Source of the DNA: Pseudomonas sp. BN102
GTDB taxonomy: Bacteria; Pseudomonadota; Gammaproteobacteria; Pseudomonadales; Pseudomonadaceae
Assembly (NCBI RefSeq): GCF_029871245.1
Contig: NZ_SSON01000080.1
Location: 310,001 to 374,000 of the forward strand
Length of the DNA stretch: 64,000 nt
Direction: 5' to 3'
A program made the position numbers and the translations under genes. This document shows, piece by piece, positions 50,386-58,444 of this stretch. Every line of letters begins with the position of its first letter. Position 1 is the stretch's first letter. The notes beneath the pieces were generated by a model. It saw only the letters and a program-made list of their open reading frames with translations, made no database searches and was not told the origin of the DNA.

Positions 50386-51300
50386 ATGCCCCGCCCCTGC
50401 AACTTGCCGAAACAGTCCATGCCCAGCACGCCGAATATCCGCCCCAGCACCCTGCACCTGCCCCAGGGCGACTGGGCGACCCTGCTCGACTGCCTCTGCG
50501 CCCACTTTCCCGCCATCTCCCGCGACACCTGGCTGGAACGCATGGCGCGTGGCCGGGTGCTGGATGCCGAGGGCCGGCCCCTGGGCCCGGACCACCCCTA
50601 CCGGATCGGCCTGCGGGTGCACTACTTCCGCGAAGTGAAGGACGAGAAGCCGATTCCCTTCGAGGAAAGCGTGCTGCATGTCGACGACCACCTGGTGGTG
50701 GCCGACAAGCCGCACTTCCTGCCGGTGATGCCGGCCGGCGAATACGTCGAGGAGACGCTGCAGGCGCGCCTCACCAGACGCCTGGGCAATCCGGACCTGG
50801 TGCCGCTGCACCGCATCGACCGGCACACCGCCGGCCTGGTGCTGTTCTCCGCCAACCCGGCCAGCCGCGGGCGCTACCAGGCGCTGTTTCGCGAGCGGCA
50901 GATGCACAAGCACTACGAAGCCATAGCCCCCGCCCTGCCCGGCGTGGACTTCCCGCTGCTGCGGGAAACCCGCCTGGACGCCGGCGAGCCGTTCTTCCGC
51001 ATGCAGGAGGTGGAAGGCGTCGCCAACAGCCGCACGCGTCTTGAAGTCATCGAGAAGAACAGCGGCCTCTGGCGTTACGCCCTCTACCCCATCACCGGCA
51101 AGAAGCATCAGCTGCGCGTGCACCTCGCCGCCCTCGGCGCGCCCATCTGCAATGACGGCTTCTACCCTCTGCTCACCGACCAGGGCGAGCCGGACGACTA
51201 CCAGCGCCCCCTCAAGCTGCTGGCCCGGGGCCTGGCCTTCGATGACCCGCTCAGCGGCGAATCACGCTGCTTCGAAAGCCGCCTGCGGCTGGACTGGTAA
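50386..51300 (+). CDS. RluA-family pseudouridine synthase
   Basis: 304 residues. The catalytic aspartate is in PLHRIDRHTAGLVLFS (about 141-156), with the other family blocks VLHVDDHLVVADKPHFLPVMP (about 91-111), ERQMHKHYEAI and YPITGKKHQLRVHLAALGAPICNDGFYP. Upstream lies a small S4-like region (WATLLDCLCAHFPAISRDTWLERMARGRVLDAEG). The target RNA site is unknown. An alternative ATG at 50419 would shorten it by 11 residues; neither has a strong ribosome site. Confidence 0.85.
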   Translation: MPRPCNLPKQSMPSTPNIRPSTLHLPQGDWATLLDCLCAHFPAISRDTWLERMARGRVLDAEGRPLGPDHPYRIGLRVHYFREVKDEKPIPFEESVLHVDDHLVVADKPHFLPVMPAGEYVEETLQARLTRRLGNPDLVPLHRIDRHTAGLVLFSANPASRGRYQALFRERQMHKHYEAIAPALPGVDFPLLRETRLDAGEPFFRMQEVEGVANSRTRLEVIEKNSGLWRYALYPITGKKHQLRVHLAALGAPICNDGFYPLLTDQGEPDDYQRPLKLLARGLAFDDPLSGESRCFESRLRLDW

Positions 51301-51314
51301 GCCGCACCCGGGCA

Positions 51315-51333
51315 CTCCCGTCCTTGACGGGAG
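51315..51333 (+). terminator. hairpin after the pseudouridine synthase gene
   Basis: CTCCCGTC, loop CTT, GACGGGAG, 14 bases after the stop. No T-run, so possibly a weak or rho-assisted end. The AT-rich patch 51335-51377 beyond it probably holds the lpd promoter. Confidence 0.5.
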
Positions 51334-51453
51334 ATATGACACAAATAATATTACGACAATAATTCAAGCAGGATATTGCCAGGCTGGAAGGCTGGTGGTT
51401 GTCCACTAGGCTTCTGCATTCCCCTTTTCGACTTATCGATCGAGGTAGATCCC

Positions 51454-52854
51454 ATGAGTGCATACGACGTGGTGGTGATAGGCGGCGGCCCGGGTGGTTA
51501 CAACGCGGCGATCAAGGCCGGCCAGCTGGGCATGAAGGTGGCCTGTGTCGAGGGCCGGGAAACCCTGGGTGGCACCTGCCTCAACGTCGGCTGCATGCCC
51601 TCCAAGGCCCTGCTGCACGCCTCCGAACTCTACGAAGCCGCCGCTGGCAAGGAGTTCGCCACCTTGGGAATACAGGTCACGCCCAGCCTCGACCTGGCGC
51701 AGATGATGAAGCAGAAGGCGGAAAGCGTGGCGGCCCTGACCAAGGGCATCGAATTCCTCTTCCGCAAGAACAAGGTGGAATGGATCAAGGGCTGGGGCCG
51801 CATCGACGGCGCCGGCAAGGTGGTGGTGACCGCTGCCGACGGCCAGCAGCAGACCCTGGAAACCCGCAACATCGTCATCGCCACCGGCTCGGAGCCCACC
51901 CCGCTGCCTGGCGTGACCATCGACAACCAGCGCATCCTGGACTCCACCGGCGCCCTGTCCCTGCCGGAAGTGCCCAAGCACCTGGTGGTGATCGGCGCCG
52001 GGGTGATCGGCCTGGAGCTGGGCTCGGTCTGGCGCCGCCTGGGCGCCCAGGTGACGGTGGTGGAATACCTGGGCCGCATCTGCCCGGGCCTGGACGACGA
52101 AACCGGCAAGACCCTGCAGCGCGCCCTGACCAAGCAGGGCATGAGCTTCAAGCTGAGCTCCAAGGTCACCAGCGCCAAGGTCGACAAGAACGCCGTGGAG
52201 CTCGCCATCGAACCCGCCGCCGGCGGCTTGGCGGAAACCCTCAGGGCCGACTACGTACTGGTGGCCATCGGTCGCCGCCCCTACACCGAGGGCCTGGGCC
52301 TGGAGACCGTTGGCCTGGCCACCGACCCACGCGGAATGCTCGCCAACGACCGCCACCAGACCGGCGCGCCAGGGGTCTGGGTGATAGGCGACGTCACTTC
52401 CGGCCCGATGCTGGCGCACAAGGCCGAGGACGAGGCCATCGTCTGCATCGAGCGCATTGCGGGCCAGGCCGCCGAGGTGAACTACAACGTCATCCCCAAC
52501 GTGATCTACACCCGACCGGAAGTCGCCACTGTGGGCAAGAGCGAGGAGCAGCTGAAGGCCGAGGGACGCCCCTACCGGGTCGGCAAGTTCCCCTTCACTG
52601 CCAACAGCCGGGCCAAGATCAACCACGAGACCGAGGGCTTCGTGAAGGTGCTGGCTGACGAGCGCACGGACGAGGTGCTGGGCGTGCACATGGTCGGCCC
52701 GAGCGTCAGCGAGATGATCGGCGAGTATTGCGTGGCCATGGAGTTCTCGGCCTCGGCGGAGGACATCGCGCTGATCTGCCACCCCCACCCGACCCGCTCG
52801 GAAGCCCTGCGCCAGGCGGCGATGGATGTGCATGGCGGGGCGATGCAGGCGTAA
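51454..52854 (+). CDS. lpd3: dihydrolipoamide dehydrogenase (E3), stand-alone (Lpd3-like)
   Basis: Re-oxidises dihydrolipoyl groups with NAD+, FAD-dependent. 466 residues. FAD motif VVIGGGPGGYNAA (7-19), redox-active disulfide Cys42-Cys47 in GGTCLNVGCMPSK, NAD motif VVIGAGVIGLELGSVWRRLGAQVTVVE (about 178-204), and C-terminal active-site His in CHPHPTRSEALRQAAMD. It is not next to any E1/E2 complex or gcv genes. Pseudomonads carry several E3 paralogues, and the N-terminal sequence recalls P. aeruginosa Lpd3 (PA4829); the symbol is tentative, the enzyme class firm. Confidence 0.9.
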   Translation: MSAYDVVVIGGGPGGYNAAIKAGQLGMKVACVEGRETLGGTCLNVGCMPSKALLHASELYEAAAGKEFATLGIQVTPSLDLAQMMKQKAESVAALTKGIEFLFRKNKVEWIKGWGRIDGAGKVVVTAADGQQQTLETRNIVIATGSEPTPLPGVTIDNQRILDSTGALSLPEVPKHLVVIGAGVIGLELGSVWRRLGAQVTVVEYLGRICPGLDDETGKTLQRALTKQGMSFKLSSKVTSAKVDKNAVELAIEPAAGGLAETLRADYVLVAIGRRPYTEGLGLETVGLATDPRGMLANDRHQTGAPGVWVIGDVTSGPMLAHKAEDEAIVCIERIAGQAAEVNYNVIPNVIYTRPEVATVGKSEEQLKAEGRPYRVGKFPFTANSRAKINHETEGFVKVLADERTDEVLGVHMVGPSVSEMIGEYCVAMEFSASAEDIALICHPHPTRSEALRQAAMDVHGGAMQA

Positions 52855-52870
52855 TCCCCCGACGCCCCAT

Positions 52871-52908
52871 GTGTGAGCGAATTCATTCGCGAAAGAATCC
52901 GCTCACAC
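52871..52908. repeat. REP-like hairpin
   Basis: GTGTGAGCG (52871-52879) and CGCTCACAC (52900-52908), with GAATTCATTCGCGAA inside, the same inner motif as the TGTAGGGGCGAATTC repeats. Confidence 0.65.
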
Positions 52909-53002
52909 GGCAAAACCGCCCCAGTTCGCAACGTGCGAAACCCATCACCCCTGCCCCGCATGGGTTTCGTGCCTCACCCCATCTTCGGACTGGACGCCAT
53001 AT

Positions 53003-53026
53003 AACCCACCTCGATGGCGGGTTTTC
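53003..53026 (+). terminator. probable lpd terminator
   Basis: AACCCACC, five-base loop, GGCGGGTT with one A-C mismatch, then TTCTT. 149 bases after the lpd stop. Confidence 0.55.
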
Positions 53027-53054
53027 TTGCCTGCGCGAAACACCCACGCACTCC

Positions 53055-53088
53055 CGTAGGTTGGCGCTGAGCGAAGCGAAGCCCAACG
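53055..53088. repeat. GTAGGTTGGCGC-type repeat
   Basis: CGTAGGTTGGCGCTGAGC followed by GAAGCGAAGCCCAACG: imperfect self-complementary unit of a common Pseudomonas dispersed family (GTTGGGCTTCGC motif on the other strand). Confidence 0.65.
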
Positions 53089-53238
53089 TGCAATTGCGTG
53101 ATCGAGGAAGGCGCAGGCGCCTGGCAAAGCGTATCGCGCAGGAAGGTTTGCTGAGTCGGCATGCCTGTCAGCGAAAAGCGGTTGTTGCAGATGCGCGGAG
53201 TGGAGAGCCGGCCCTCTGCGCTGAAGCCTGTGGGCGCC

Positions 53239-53859
53239 TTATCCTTTGAACCCCTTCGCCACCAGATAAACCTCCCTCGACCGCGGCCGCGACGACTCTG
53301 GTTTGCGTATCACCACCTTCTCGAATGAGGTGCGAACGTCCTTCAGAAACTCGTCAGAGCCTTCGCCCTGAAAGACCTTGGCCACAAAGTTGCCATTGGG
53401 CTTGAGCACCTGCCGGACCATATCGAGGACGAGTTCGACCAGATACATCGAGGAGGCCTGGTCAGCGGCAGCGACGCCGCTGATATTGGGGGCGATGTCG
53501 GAGATGATCAGATCGGGTTGGCTGCCGTTGAGCTTGTCGAGAAGCTGTTGGAACACTGCATCGTCGGTAAAGTCGCCCTGAATGAAGTCGACGTTATCCA
53601 GCGGGTCCATCGGCAGAATGTCGCTGGCCAGAACCCGTCCCTTTTCGCCCACGAGACGTCCGGCCACCTGCGACCAGCCGCCGGGAGCGGAGCCAAGATC
53701 CATGACCAGCATGCCGGGGCGTATCAGCTTGTCCTTCTCGTTCAGCTCGATCAGCTTGTAGCTGGCACGGGAACGCAAGCCATCCTTCTGAGCCTGTTTG
53801 ACGTAGGGATCGTTGACGTGTTCATCCAGCCAGCGGCGGCTGCTTTTGGATCGTTTCAT
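53239..53859 (-). CDS. rlmE: RlmE/FtsJ-type 23S rRNA 2'-O-methyltransferase
   Basis: 206 residues, Rossmann-fold SAM methyltransferase. SAM motif [15 protein letters not shown] (about 55-69) and the K-D-K-E tetrad in [24 protein letters not shown] and [10 protein letters not shown]. RlmE methylates U2552 of 23S rRNA in the A-loop. The ATG at 53857-53859 gives [14 protein letters not shown]; a GTG 15 bases upstream is less likely. In Pseudomonas the usual rlmE is next to ftsH; here it is not, and the gene looks less GC-rich than its neighbours, so it may be a second, acquired copy. Confidence 0.9.
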   Translation of the reverse strand: MKRSKSSRRWLDEHVNDPYVKQAQKDGLRSRASYKLIELNEKDKLIRPGMLVMDLGSAPGGWSQVAGRLVGEKGRVLASDILPMDPLDNVDFIQGDFTDDAVFQQLLDKLNGSQPDLIISDIAPNISGVAAADQASSMYLVELVLDMVRQVLKPNGNFVAKVFQGEGSDEFLKDVRTSFEKVVIRKPESSRPRSREVYLVAKGFKG

Positions 53860-54131
53860 GATAGAGCCAACCACGGAAAATCAATGTGAGGAGCGGACCA
53901 ATGTATGGGACCGAGGGGAAGCTGCTGGACGCAAAGCGGCGGCAATTATAAGCCGATAACACTGCGCAGGTTAATTCGCAGGCAGGGATCGCACAGCGCC
54001 GACCAACACGGCGCCTTCCGGACAACCATCAGGCCAGGCCTGACAGGGGCGGGCGGCGGCGGGTACAATTCGCGCCTTACTCCTACCCTCTGTTGCTTCC
54101 TTTGCCGGAGTCACCGGCCAGGATTACCGCC

Positions 54132-55769
54132 ATGATTCGCATCAACGAACTGTCTCTGCCCCTCGATCACTCCGCCGATGAGTTGCGCAAGGCCATCGTC
54201 AAACGCCTGGGTATCAGCGACGCCGATCTGCTGAACTTCACCGTGTTCAAGCGCAGCTACGATGCCCGCAAGAAAAACAGCGTCATTCTGTTCATCTACA
54301 TCATCGATCTGGAGGCCCGCGACGAGGCGGCGATTCTGGCGCGCTTTGCCGATGACAACAATATCCGCCCGGCCCCGGACACCCACTACTATCCAGTAGG
54401 ACAAGCGCCGGCCGATCTGAGCGAGCGGCCGCTGGTCGTGGGCTTTGGTCCCTGTGGATTGTTCGCGGCGCTGTTGCTCGCGCAGATGGGGTTCAAACCC
54501 ATCGTGCTGGAGCGCGGCAAGGATGTGCGCAGCCGCACCAAGGATACCTGGGCACTGTGGCGCAAAAAGGTCCTGACCCCGGAATCCAACGTGCAATTCG
54601 GTGAGGGTGGTGCCGGCCTGTTCTCGGACGGCAAACTCTACAGCCAGATCAAGGACCCCAAGTTCTACGCCCGCAAGGTGATGCACGAGTTTGTCCGTGC
54701 CGGCGCTCCGGAAGAGATCATGTACGTGAGCAAGCCGCATATCGGCACCTTCCGCCTCACTGGCGTGGTATCCACCATGCGCGAGGAAATTATCGCCCTC
54801 GGCGGCGAGGTGCGATTTGAAAACAAGGTTACCGATCTACTGATCAACGATGGCCAGCTCGAGGGTGTGGTGCTGGCCAGTGGCGAAACGATCCGCAGTC
54901 GCCATGTTGTGCTGGCGCTGGGCCACAGTTCCCGCGATACCTTCCGTATGCTGCACCGGCAGGGCGTGTTTATAGAGGCCAAACCCTTTGCCGTGGGTTT
55001 TCGCATCGAACACCCGCAAGGACTGATCGACGAGGCCCGCCTGGGCAAATACGCCGGCCATCCGGAGCTCGGCGCCGCCGACTACAAACTGGTGCATCAC
55101 GCCAAGAATGGCCGCGCCGTCTACAGCTTCTGCATGTGCCCCGGTGGCACTGTGGTGGCGGCCACTTCCGAGCCGGGGCGAGTCGTTACCAACGGCATGA
55201 GCCAGTACTCCCGCAACGAACGCAATGCGAATGCTGGCATAGTCGTGGGCATCAACCCGGAGCAGGATTTCCCAGGTGGTCCGCTGGCCGGAGTGGAGTT
55301 GCAGGAGCGCCTGGAGTCGCGCGCCTATGAATTGGGCGGCAGCGATTACTGTGCGCCCGCGCAATTGGTGGGCGACTTTGTACGCGGAGTGTCGTCGACC
55401 GAATTTGGCGAGGTGGAACCCTCCTACAAACCCGGCGTGCGTCTAGGCGATCTTGCGCCCTCGCTGCCGGATTATGTGATCGAGGCCATCCGCGAGGCGC
55501 TGCCGGCATTTGGCAAACAGATCCGCGGTTTTGATCGCGATGACGCGGTGCTCACCGGTATCGAAACCCGCACCTCCTCCCCGGTCCGAATCACCCGCGA
55601 CCACGAGACATTGCAAAGCCTCAACCTGCGAGGCCTGTATCCGGCCGGTGAAGGCGCCGGTTATGCGGGTGGCATTCTGTCGGCGGGCGTGGATGGCATC
55701 AAAGTCGCCGAAGCGTTGGCCAAGTCGCTTCTGTCTGAAATAAGCAAGACTGAAGTGCGGACCAACTGA
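54132..55769 (+). CDS. NAD(P)/FAD-dependent oxidoreductase (COG2509-type)
   Basis: 545 residues. An N-terminal ferredoxin-like region (1-90: INELSLPLDHSADELRKAIVKRLGISDADLLNFTVFKRSYDARKKNSVIL), an FAD Rossmann motif VVGFGPCGLFAALLLAQMGFKPIVLERG (about 98-125), then FGEGGAGLFSDGKLYSQIKD and the C-terminal FAD contact GLYPAGEGAGYAGGILSAGVDGIKVAEAL. The family is widespread but its substrate is unknown to me. ATG at 54132 follows CCAGGA. It runs divergently from rlmE over 272 bases and leads a trmH-type gene 11 bases downstream. Confidence 0.85.
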   Translation: MIRINELSLPLDHSADELRKAIVKRLGISDADLLNFTVFKRSYDARKKNSVILFIYIIDLEARDEAAILARFADDNNIRPAPDTHYYPVGQAPADLSERPLVVGFGPCGLFAALLLAQMGFKPIVLERGKDVRSRTKDTWALWRKKVLTPESNVQFGEGGAGLFSDGKLYSQIKDPKFYARKVMHEFVRAGAPEEIMYVSKPHIGTFRLTGVVSTMREEIIALGGEVRFENKVTDLLINDGQLEGVVLASGETIRSRHVVLALGHSSRDTFRMLHRQGVFIEAKPFAVGFRIEHPQGLIDEARLGKYAGHPELGAADYKLVHHAKNGRAVYSFCMCPGGTVVAATSEPGRVVTNGMSQYSRNERNANAGIVVGINPEQDFPGGPLAGVELQERLESRAYELGGSDYCAPAQLVGDFVRGVSSTEFGEVEPSYKPGVRLGDLAPSLPDYVIEAIREALPAFGKQIRGFDRDDAVLTGIETRTSSPVRITRDHETLQSLNLRGLYPAGEGAGYAGGILSAGVDGIKVAEALAKSLLSEISKTEVRTN

Positions 55770-55780
55770 GCGCCACATTG

Positions 55781-56512
55781 ATGAAACTCGATGACATAAA
55801 AAAACTCCACCAGAAAAAATACCGGGCCGAGTTCGGTTACTTTCTGGTGGAGGGCGAACATCTGTTGCTGGAACTGCAAAAAGCGGCCTTGCAGAACCCG
55901 CTGCTACAGCGCAGCCAGCTGTATGTAACCGGCGCCTACGAGCACTGGCAAAGCCCGTTTGAAACCCATGTGATCAACGACCGCCAAATGGCGCAGATCG
56001 CCGACACCAAGACACCGCAGGGAATCATTGCGCTGGTGCCGATGCCGGCTGCTGCCGCGCCGGCTGCTGCACCTGCCAATAACGAGCGCGCCATTTACCT
56101 GCATGAAATTCAGGACCCGGGCAATCTCGGCACCATCCTGCGCACGTTGGCGTGGTTCGGTAATTTTCGCTGCCTGCTCAGTCCTGGCAGCGTTGATCCG
56201 TATAACCCCAAGGTCGTGCGTTCCAGCATGGGCGCCATTTTTCATACGCCCATGGAGCTGGATGTGGAATTGGACTCCTTGCGCACGCGCTTTGAGCGCA
56301 TTGCCTGCCTGGATATGAATGGCGACAGCTTGCAATCCGCCAGTTTTAAAACTTTCGATTGTTATCTGTTCGGCAACGAAGCACGCGGCGTGCCCCGCGA
56401 GCAACTGATCGCACTCAATGCCCAACCATTTACCATTCCCGGTTGTGGCACCATCGAATCGCTGAACCTGGCCGCGACGGTCAATATGTGCGCGTACGAA
56501 ATAAACAGATAG
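55781..56512 (+). CDS. TrmH/SpoU-family RNA 2'-O-methyltransferase
   Basis: 243 residues, trefoil-knot SPOUT enzyme. Motif 1 HEIQDPGNLGTILRTLAWFG (about 108-127), motif 2 YLFGNEARGVP (about 197-207), motif 3 IPGCGTIESLNLAATVNMCAYE (about 220-241). An N-terminal substrate-binding domain (LHQKKYRAEFGYFLVEGEHLLLELQKA) suggests the rRNA-methylating group. Target unknown. ATG at 55781, directly after an in-frame TTG. Eleven bases after the FAD oxidoreductase, so cotranscribed. Lower GC than the surroundings. Confidence 0.85.
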   Translation: MKLDDIKKLHQKKYRAEFGYFLVEGEHLLLELQKAALQNPLLQRSQLYVTGAYEHWQSPFETHVINDRQMAQIADTKTPQGIIALVPMPAAAAPAAAPANNERAIYLHEIQDPGNLGTILRTLAWFGNFRCLLSPGSVDPYNPKVVRSSMGAIFHTPMELDVELDSLRTRFERIACLDMNGDSLQSASFKTFDCYLFGNEARGVPREQLIALNAQPFTIPGCGTIESLNLAATVNMCAYEINR

Positions 56513-56793
56513 CGGATCAGGGAGCCGCTCTCTCGTTTGGAAAACCCGGTCAATCCCAAGCCAATCCCAGGCCAAGTGCAGCGTCATGTTGCTGAAGGTC
56601 ATCGGGTAAGCGTGTTGAAAGACCGGTGCCCGCCAGTGACCGGCTACCACTTGTATGACCCGAGCCGCCGATAACCTACCGCGGCATTCACCTTGCTGGT
56701 GGAAGCACTACGTTTTCGAGGATGACGGGATGATTGCGACGTCCGCCTTGAAAAGCGGGAGCCTAGAGGAGAACTCCTTGGCCCCCGCGAAAC
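56513..56793. other. intergenic region right of the rlmE-trmH block
   Basis: 281 bases between convergent genes. A minus-strand frame (about 56650-56513) translates to a protein-like stretch without start context or recognisable family; it could be debris at an insertion boundary. No terminal repeats were found. Confidence 0.4.
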
Positions 56794-57624
56794 TCAGCTT
56801 CGCACGAAGGCAAGCAGGTCGGCGTTGATCGTATCGGCGTTGATTGTGGGCATTCCGTGCGAGAACCCCGGGTAGATCTTGAGCGTGCTGTTCTTGAGCA
56901 GCTTCGCCGATAGCACGCCAGAGTTCTCATAAGGAACAATCTGGTCGTCGTCGCCATGCATCACCAGAACGGGGATCGTGATGCTTTTAAGGTCTTCGGT
57001 GAAGTCGGTCTGGGAGAAGGCGACGATGCCGTCGTAGTGAGCCTTGGCGCTGCCCATCATGCCCTGCCGCCACCAGTTCCGGATGATACCCTCCGACGGC
57101 TTCGCTCCAGGGCGGTTGTAACCGTAAAAGGGACCCGCCGGAATATCGTGATAAAACTGCGCGCGGTTGGCCGCGAGCTGGGCTTGCAGATCGTCGAAAA
57201 CATCTTTGGGGAGACCGCCAGGGTTGCTCGCGGTCTTCACCATCAGCGGCGGAACCGCGCTGATGATGACCGCCTTGGGAACAGGGTCTTCACGATGCCG
57301 TGCGATGTAGTGGACGACCTCACCACCGCCCGTGGAGTGGCCTGCATGGATGGCTCCCTGCACTCCGAGGTGGTTGACAACCGCTGCCACGTCATCGGCG
57401 TAATGATCCATGTCGTGGCCATCCCAGACCTGGCTGGATCGTCCATGGCCGCGGCGATCATGGGCGACTACGCGAAAGCCATGGGCCAGGAAGAAAAGCA
57501 TCTGCGCATCCCAGTCGTCCGAACTGAGCGGCCAGCCGTGATGGAAGCAGATCACTTGGGCATCGCGCGGCCCCCAGTCTTTGTAGAAGATTTCAACTCC
57601 ATCCTTCGTTGTGACGTAACCCAT
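56794..57624 (-). CDS. alpha/beta hydrolase (non-haem chloroperoxidase-like)
   Basis: 276 residues. Oxyanion FHHGWPLSSDDWD (27-39), nucleophile Ser97 in GHSTGGGE, acid in HGDDDQIVP (about 223-231) and His256 in GFSHGMPT: the cofactor-free haloperoxidase/esterase type. These enzymes act as esterases or perhydrolases that make or use peracids. CAGGAG precedes the ATG. It is transcribed divergently from the MerR regulator, and its promoter carries a 19-base spacer, so it is probably a MerR target. A small hairpin (57660-57676) lies in its leader of about 170 bases. Confidence 0.88.
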   Translation of the reverse strand: MGYVTTKDGVEIFYKDWGPRDAQVICFHHGWPLSSDDWDAQMLFFLAHGFRVVAHDRRGHGRSSQVWDGHDMDHYADDVAAVVNHLGVQGAIHAGHSTGGGEVVHYIARHREDPVPKAVIISAVPPLMVKTASNPGGLPKDVFDDLQAQLAANRAQFYHDIPAGPFYGYNRPGAKPSEGIIRNWWRQGMMGSAKAHYDGIVAFSQTDFTEDLKSITIPVLVMHGDDDQIVPYENSGVLSAKLLKNSTLKIYPGFSHGMPTINADTINADLLAFVRS

Positions 57625-57795
57625 GTTCGCTTCTCCTGTGTGATGTGGAGGTCGGCAACTGGCGATGTATTCGCCAATAGCTACCGTTCATGGCCTTTCT
57701 CGATAGGCGATGCCTGGAAACGCGGCCGGAAAAACACGCCTGGCTTTGCTTGTGAATGCTTGCAGTGAGCCGTTGAGTCAGTTAGCCGCTATTGC

Positions 57796-57826
57796 ACTCT
57801 AGGATTAAAGTAAGCTTTAAGGTCAA
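57796..57826 (-). promoter_or_regulatory. MerR-type promoter of the alpha/beta hydrolase gene
   Basis: On the minus strand: -35 TTGACC (57826-57821), exactly 19 bases, -10 TAGAGT (57801-57796). The spacer contains the dyad TTAAAG-4-CTTTAA. The long spacer is the signature of promoters activated by MerR-family untwisting. The site ends 21 bases before the merR ATG, so it may also control merR. Confidence 0.7.
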
Positions 57827-57846
57827 TGCTTCTTCCGAGGTGCTGC

Positions 57847-58299
57847 ATGAAAATTGGTGAACTGGCGAAGCTCAGCGGCCTGGCGGCCTCCCGCATCCGC
57901 TTTTACGAGTCCAGTGGATTGATCAGTTCGGTTGAGCGCAAGGCAAACGGCTATCGCGACTACGGCCCCGAGGCGGTCTGGATTTTGGAGATCATTGCCG
58001 GGGCCCAGGCCGCAGGCTTCTCGCTGGAGGAGATCCGCCACCTACTGCCGGTCAGCCAGAACAATTGGAAGCACGAGGAGCTATTGGACAGTCTCAAGCG
58101 CAAGGTGACCGAGATCGAGGTCATGCAGAAGCGCCTGGAGCACAACAAGGCGCAGTTGCTCGTCGCCATCGAAAGCATCGAGAACAAGCCGGAAGGCATG
58201 CAATGCGTGGAAAACACGCAGCGAGTATTGGACCGCCTCCGCGAAGAATCGAATGTGGTTTCTGGGGCCAGTCGGCTACATCCAACTCGGGAAGGTTGA
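57847..58299 (+). CDS. MerR-family transcriptional regulator
   Basis: 150 residues. N-terminal winged helix (MKIGELAKLSGLAASRIRFYESSGLISSVERKANGYRDYGPEAVWILEIIAGAQAAGFSLEEIRHLL, 1-67) followed by the dimerisation coiled coil (about 78-118) and a short tail. The only cysteine seen is in GMQCVENTQ near 116; no metal-binding CxxC loop or SoxR-type cluster is visible, so a metal or 2Fe-2S sensor is unlikely and an organic or thiol-reactive signal is possible. It is divergent from the hydrolase gene across the MerR-type promoter. Confidence 0.88.
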   Translation: MKIGELAKLSGLAASRIRFYESSGLISSVERKANGYRDYGPEAVWILEIIAGAQAAGFSLEEIRHLLPVSQNNWKHEELLDSLKRKVTEIEVMQKRLEHNKAQLLVAIESIENKPEGMQCVENTQRVLDRLREESNVVSGASRLHPTREG

Positions 58300-58322
58300 G
58301 GCATAACTCCTCCGAATAAAGC

Positions 58323-58347
58323 AAGTCAGGCCATGAAGGCCTGACTT
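58323..58347. terminator. bidirectional hairpin between merR and the decarboxylase-like gene
   Basis: AAGTCAGGCC, loop ATGAA, GGCCTGACTT: perfect 10-bp arms between two convergent genes. A partial T-run (GCTTTATT) follows on the minus strand; little on the plus strand. Confidence 0.65.
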
Positions 58348-58444
58348 GAACGAAGTAGCCTTATCGACCTACCCGTAGAATCCAGAAGTCGAAACTGGAG
58401 CAAGGTTGTGTTGCGTGCCGATGTTTTACGTTTCCCGGAAATAA

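Larger units (their letters stand above)
52855..53238. other. repeat-bearing intergenic region between lpd and rlmE
   Basis: 384 bases with no credible gene. It contains a REP-like hairpin, a probable lpd terminator and a GTTGG-type repeat (listed separately). It also marks the left edge of the less GC-rich 53239-56512 block. The last 150 bases show nothing recognisable. Confidence 0.6.

Noticed and set aside
56513-56650. Protein-like minus-strand stretch right of the trmH-type gene
   Set aside because: Translates smoothly but lacks a start context and any recognised family; noted only as possible debris.
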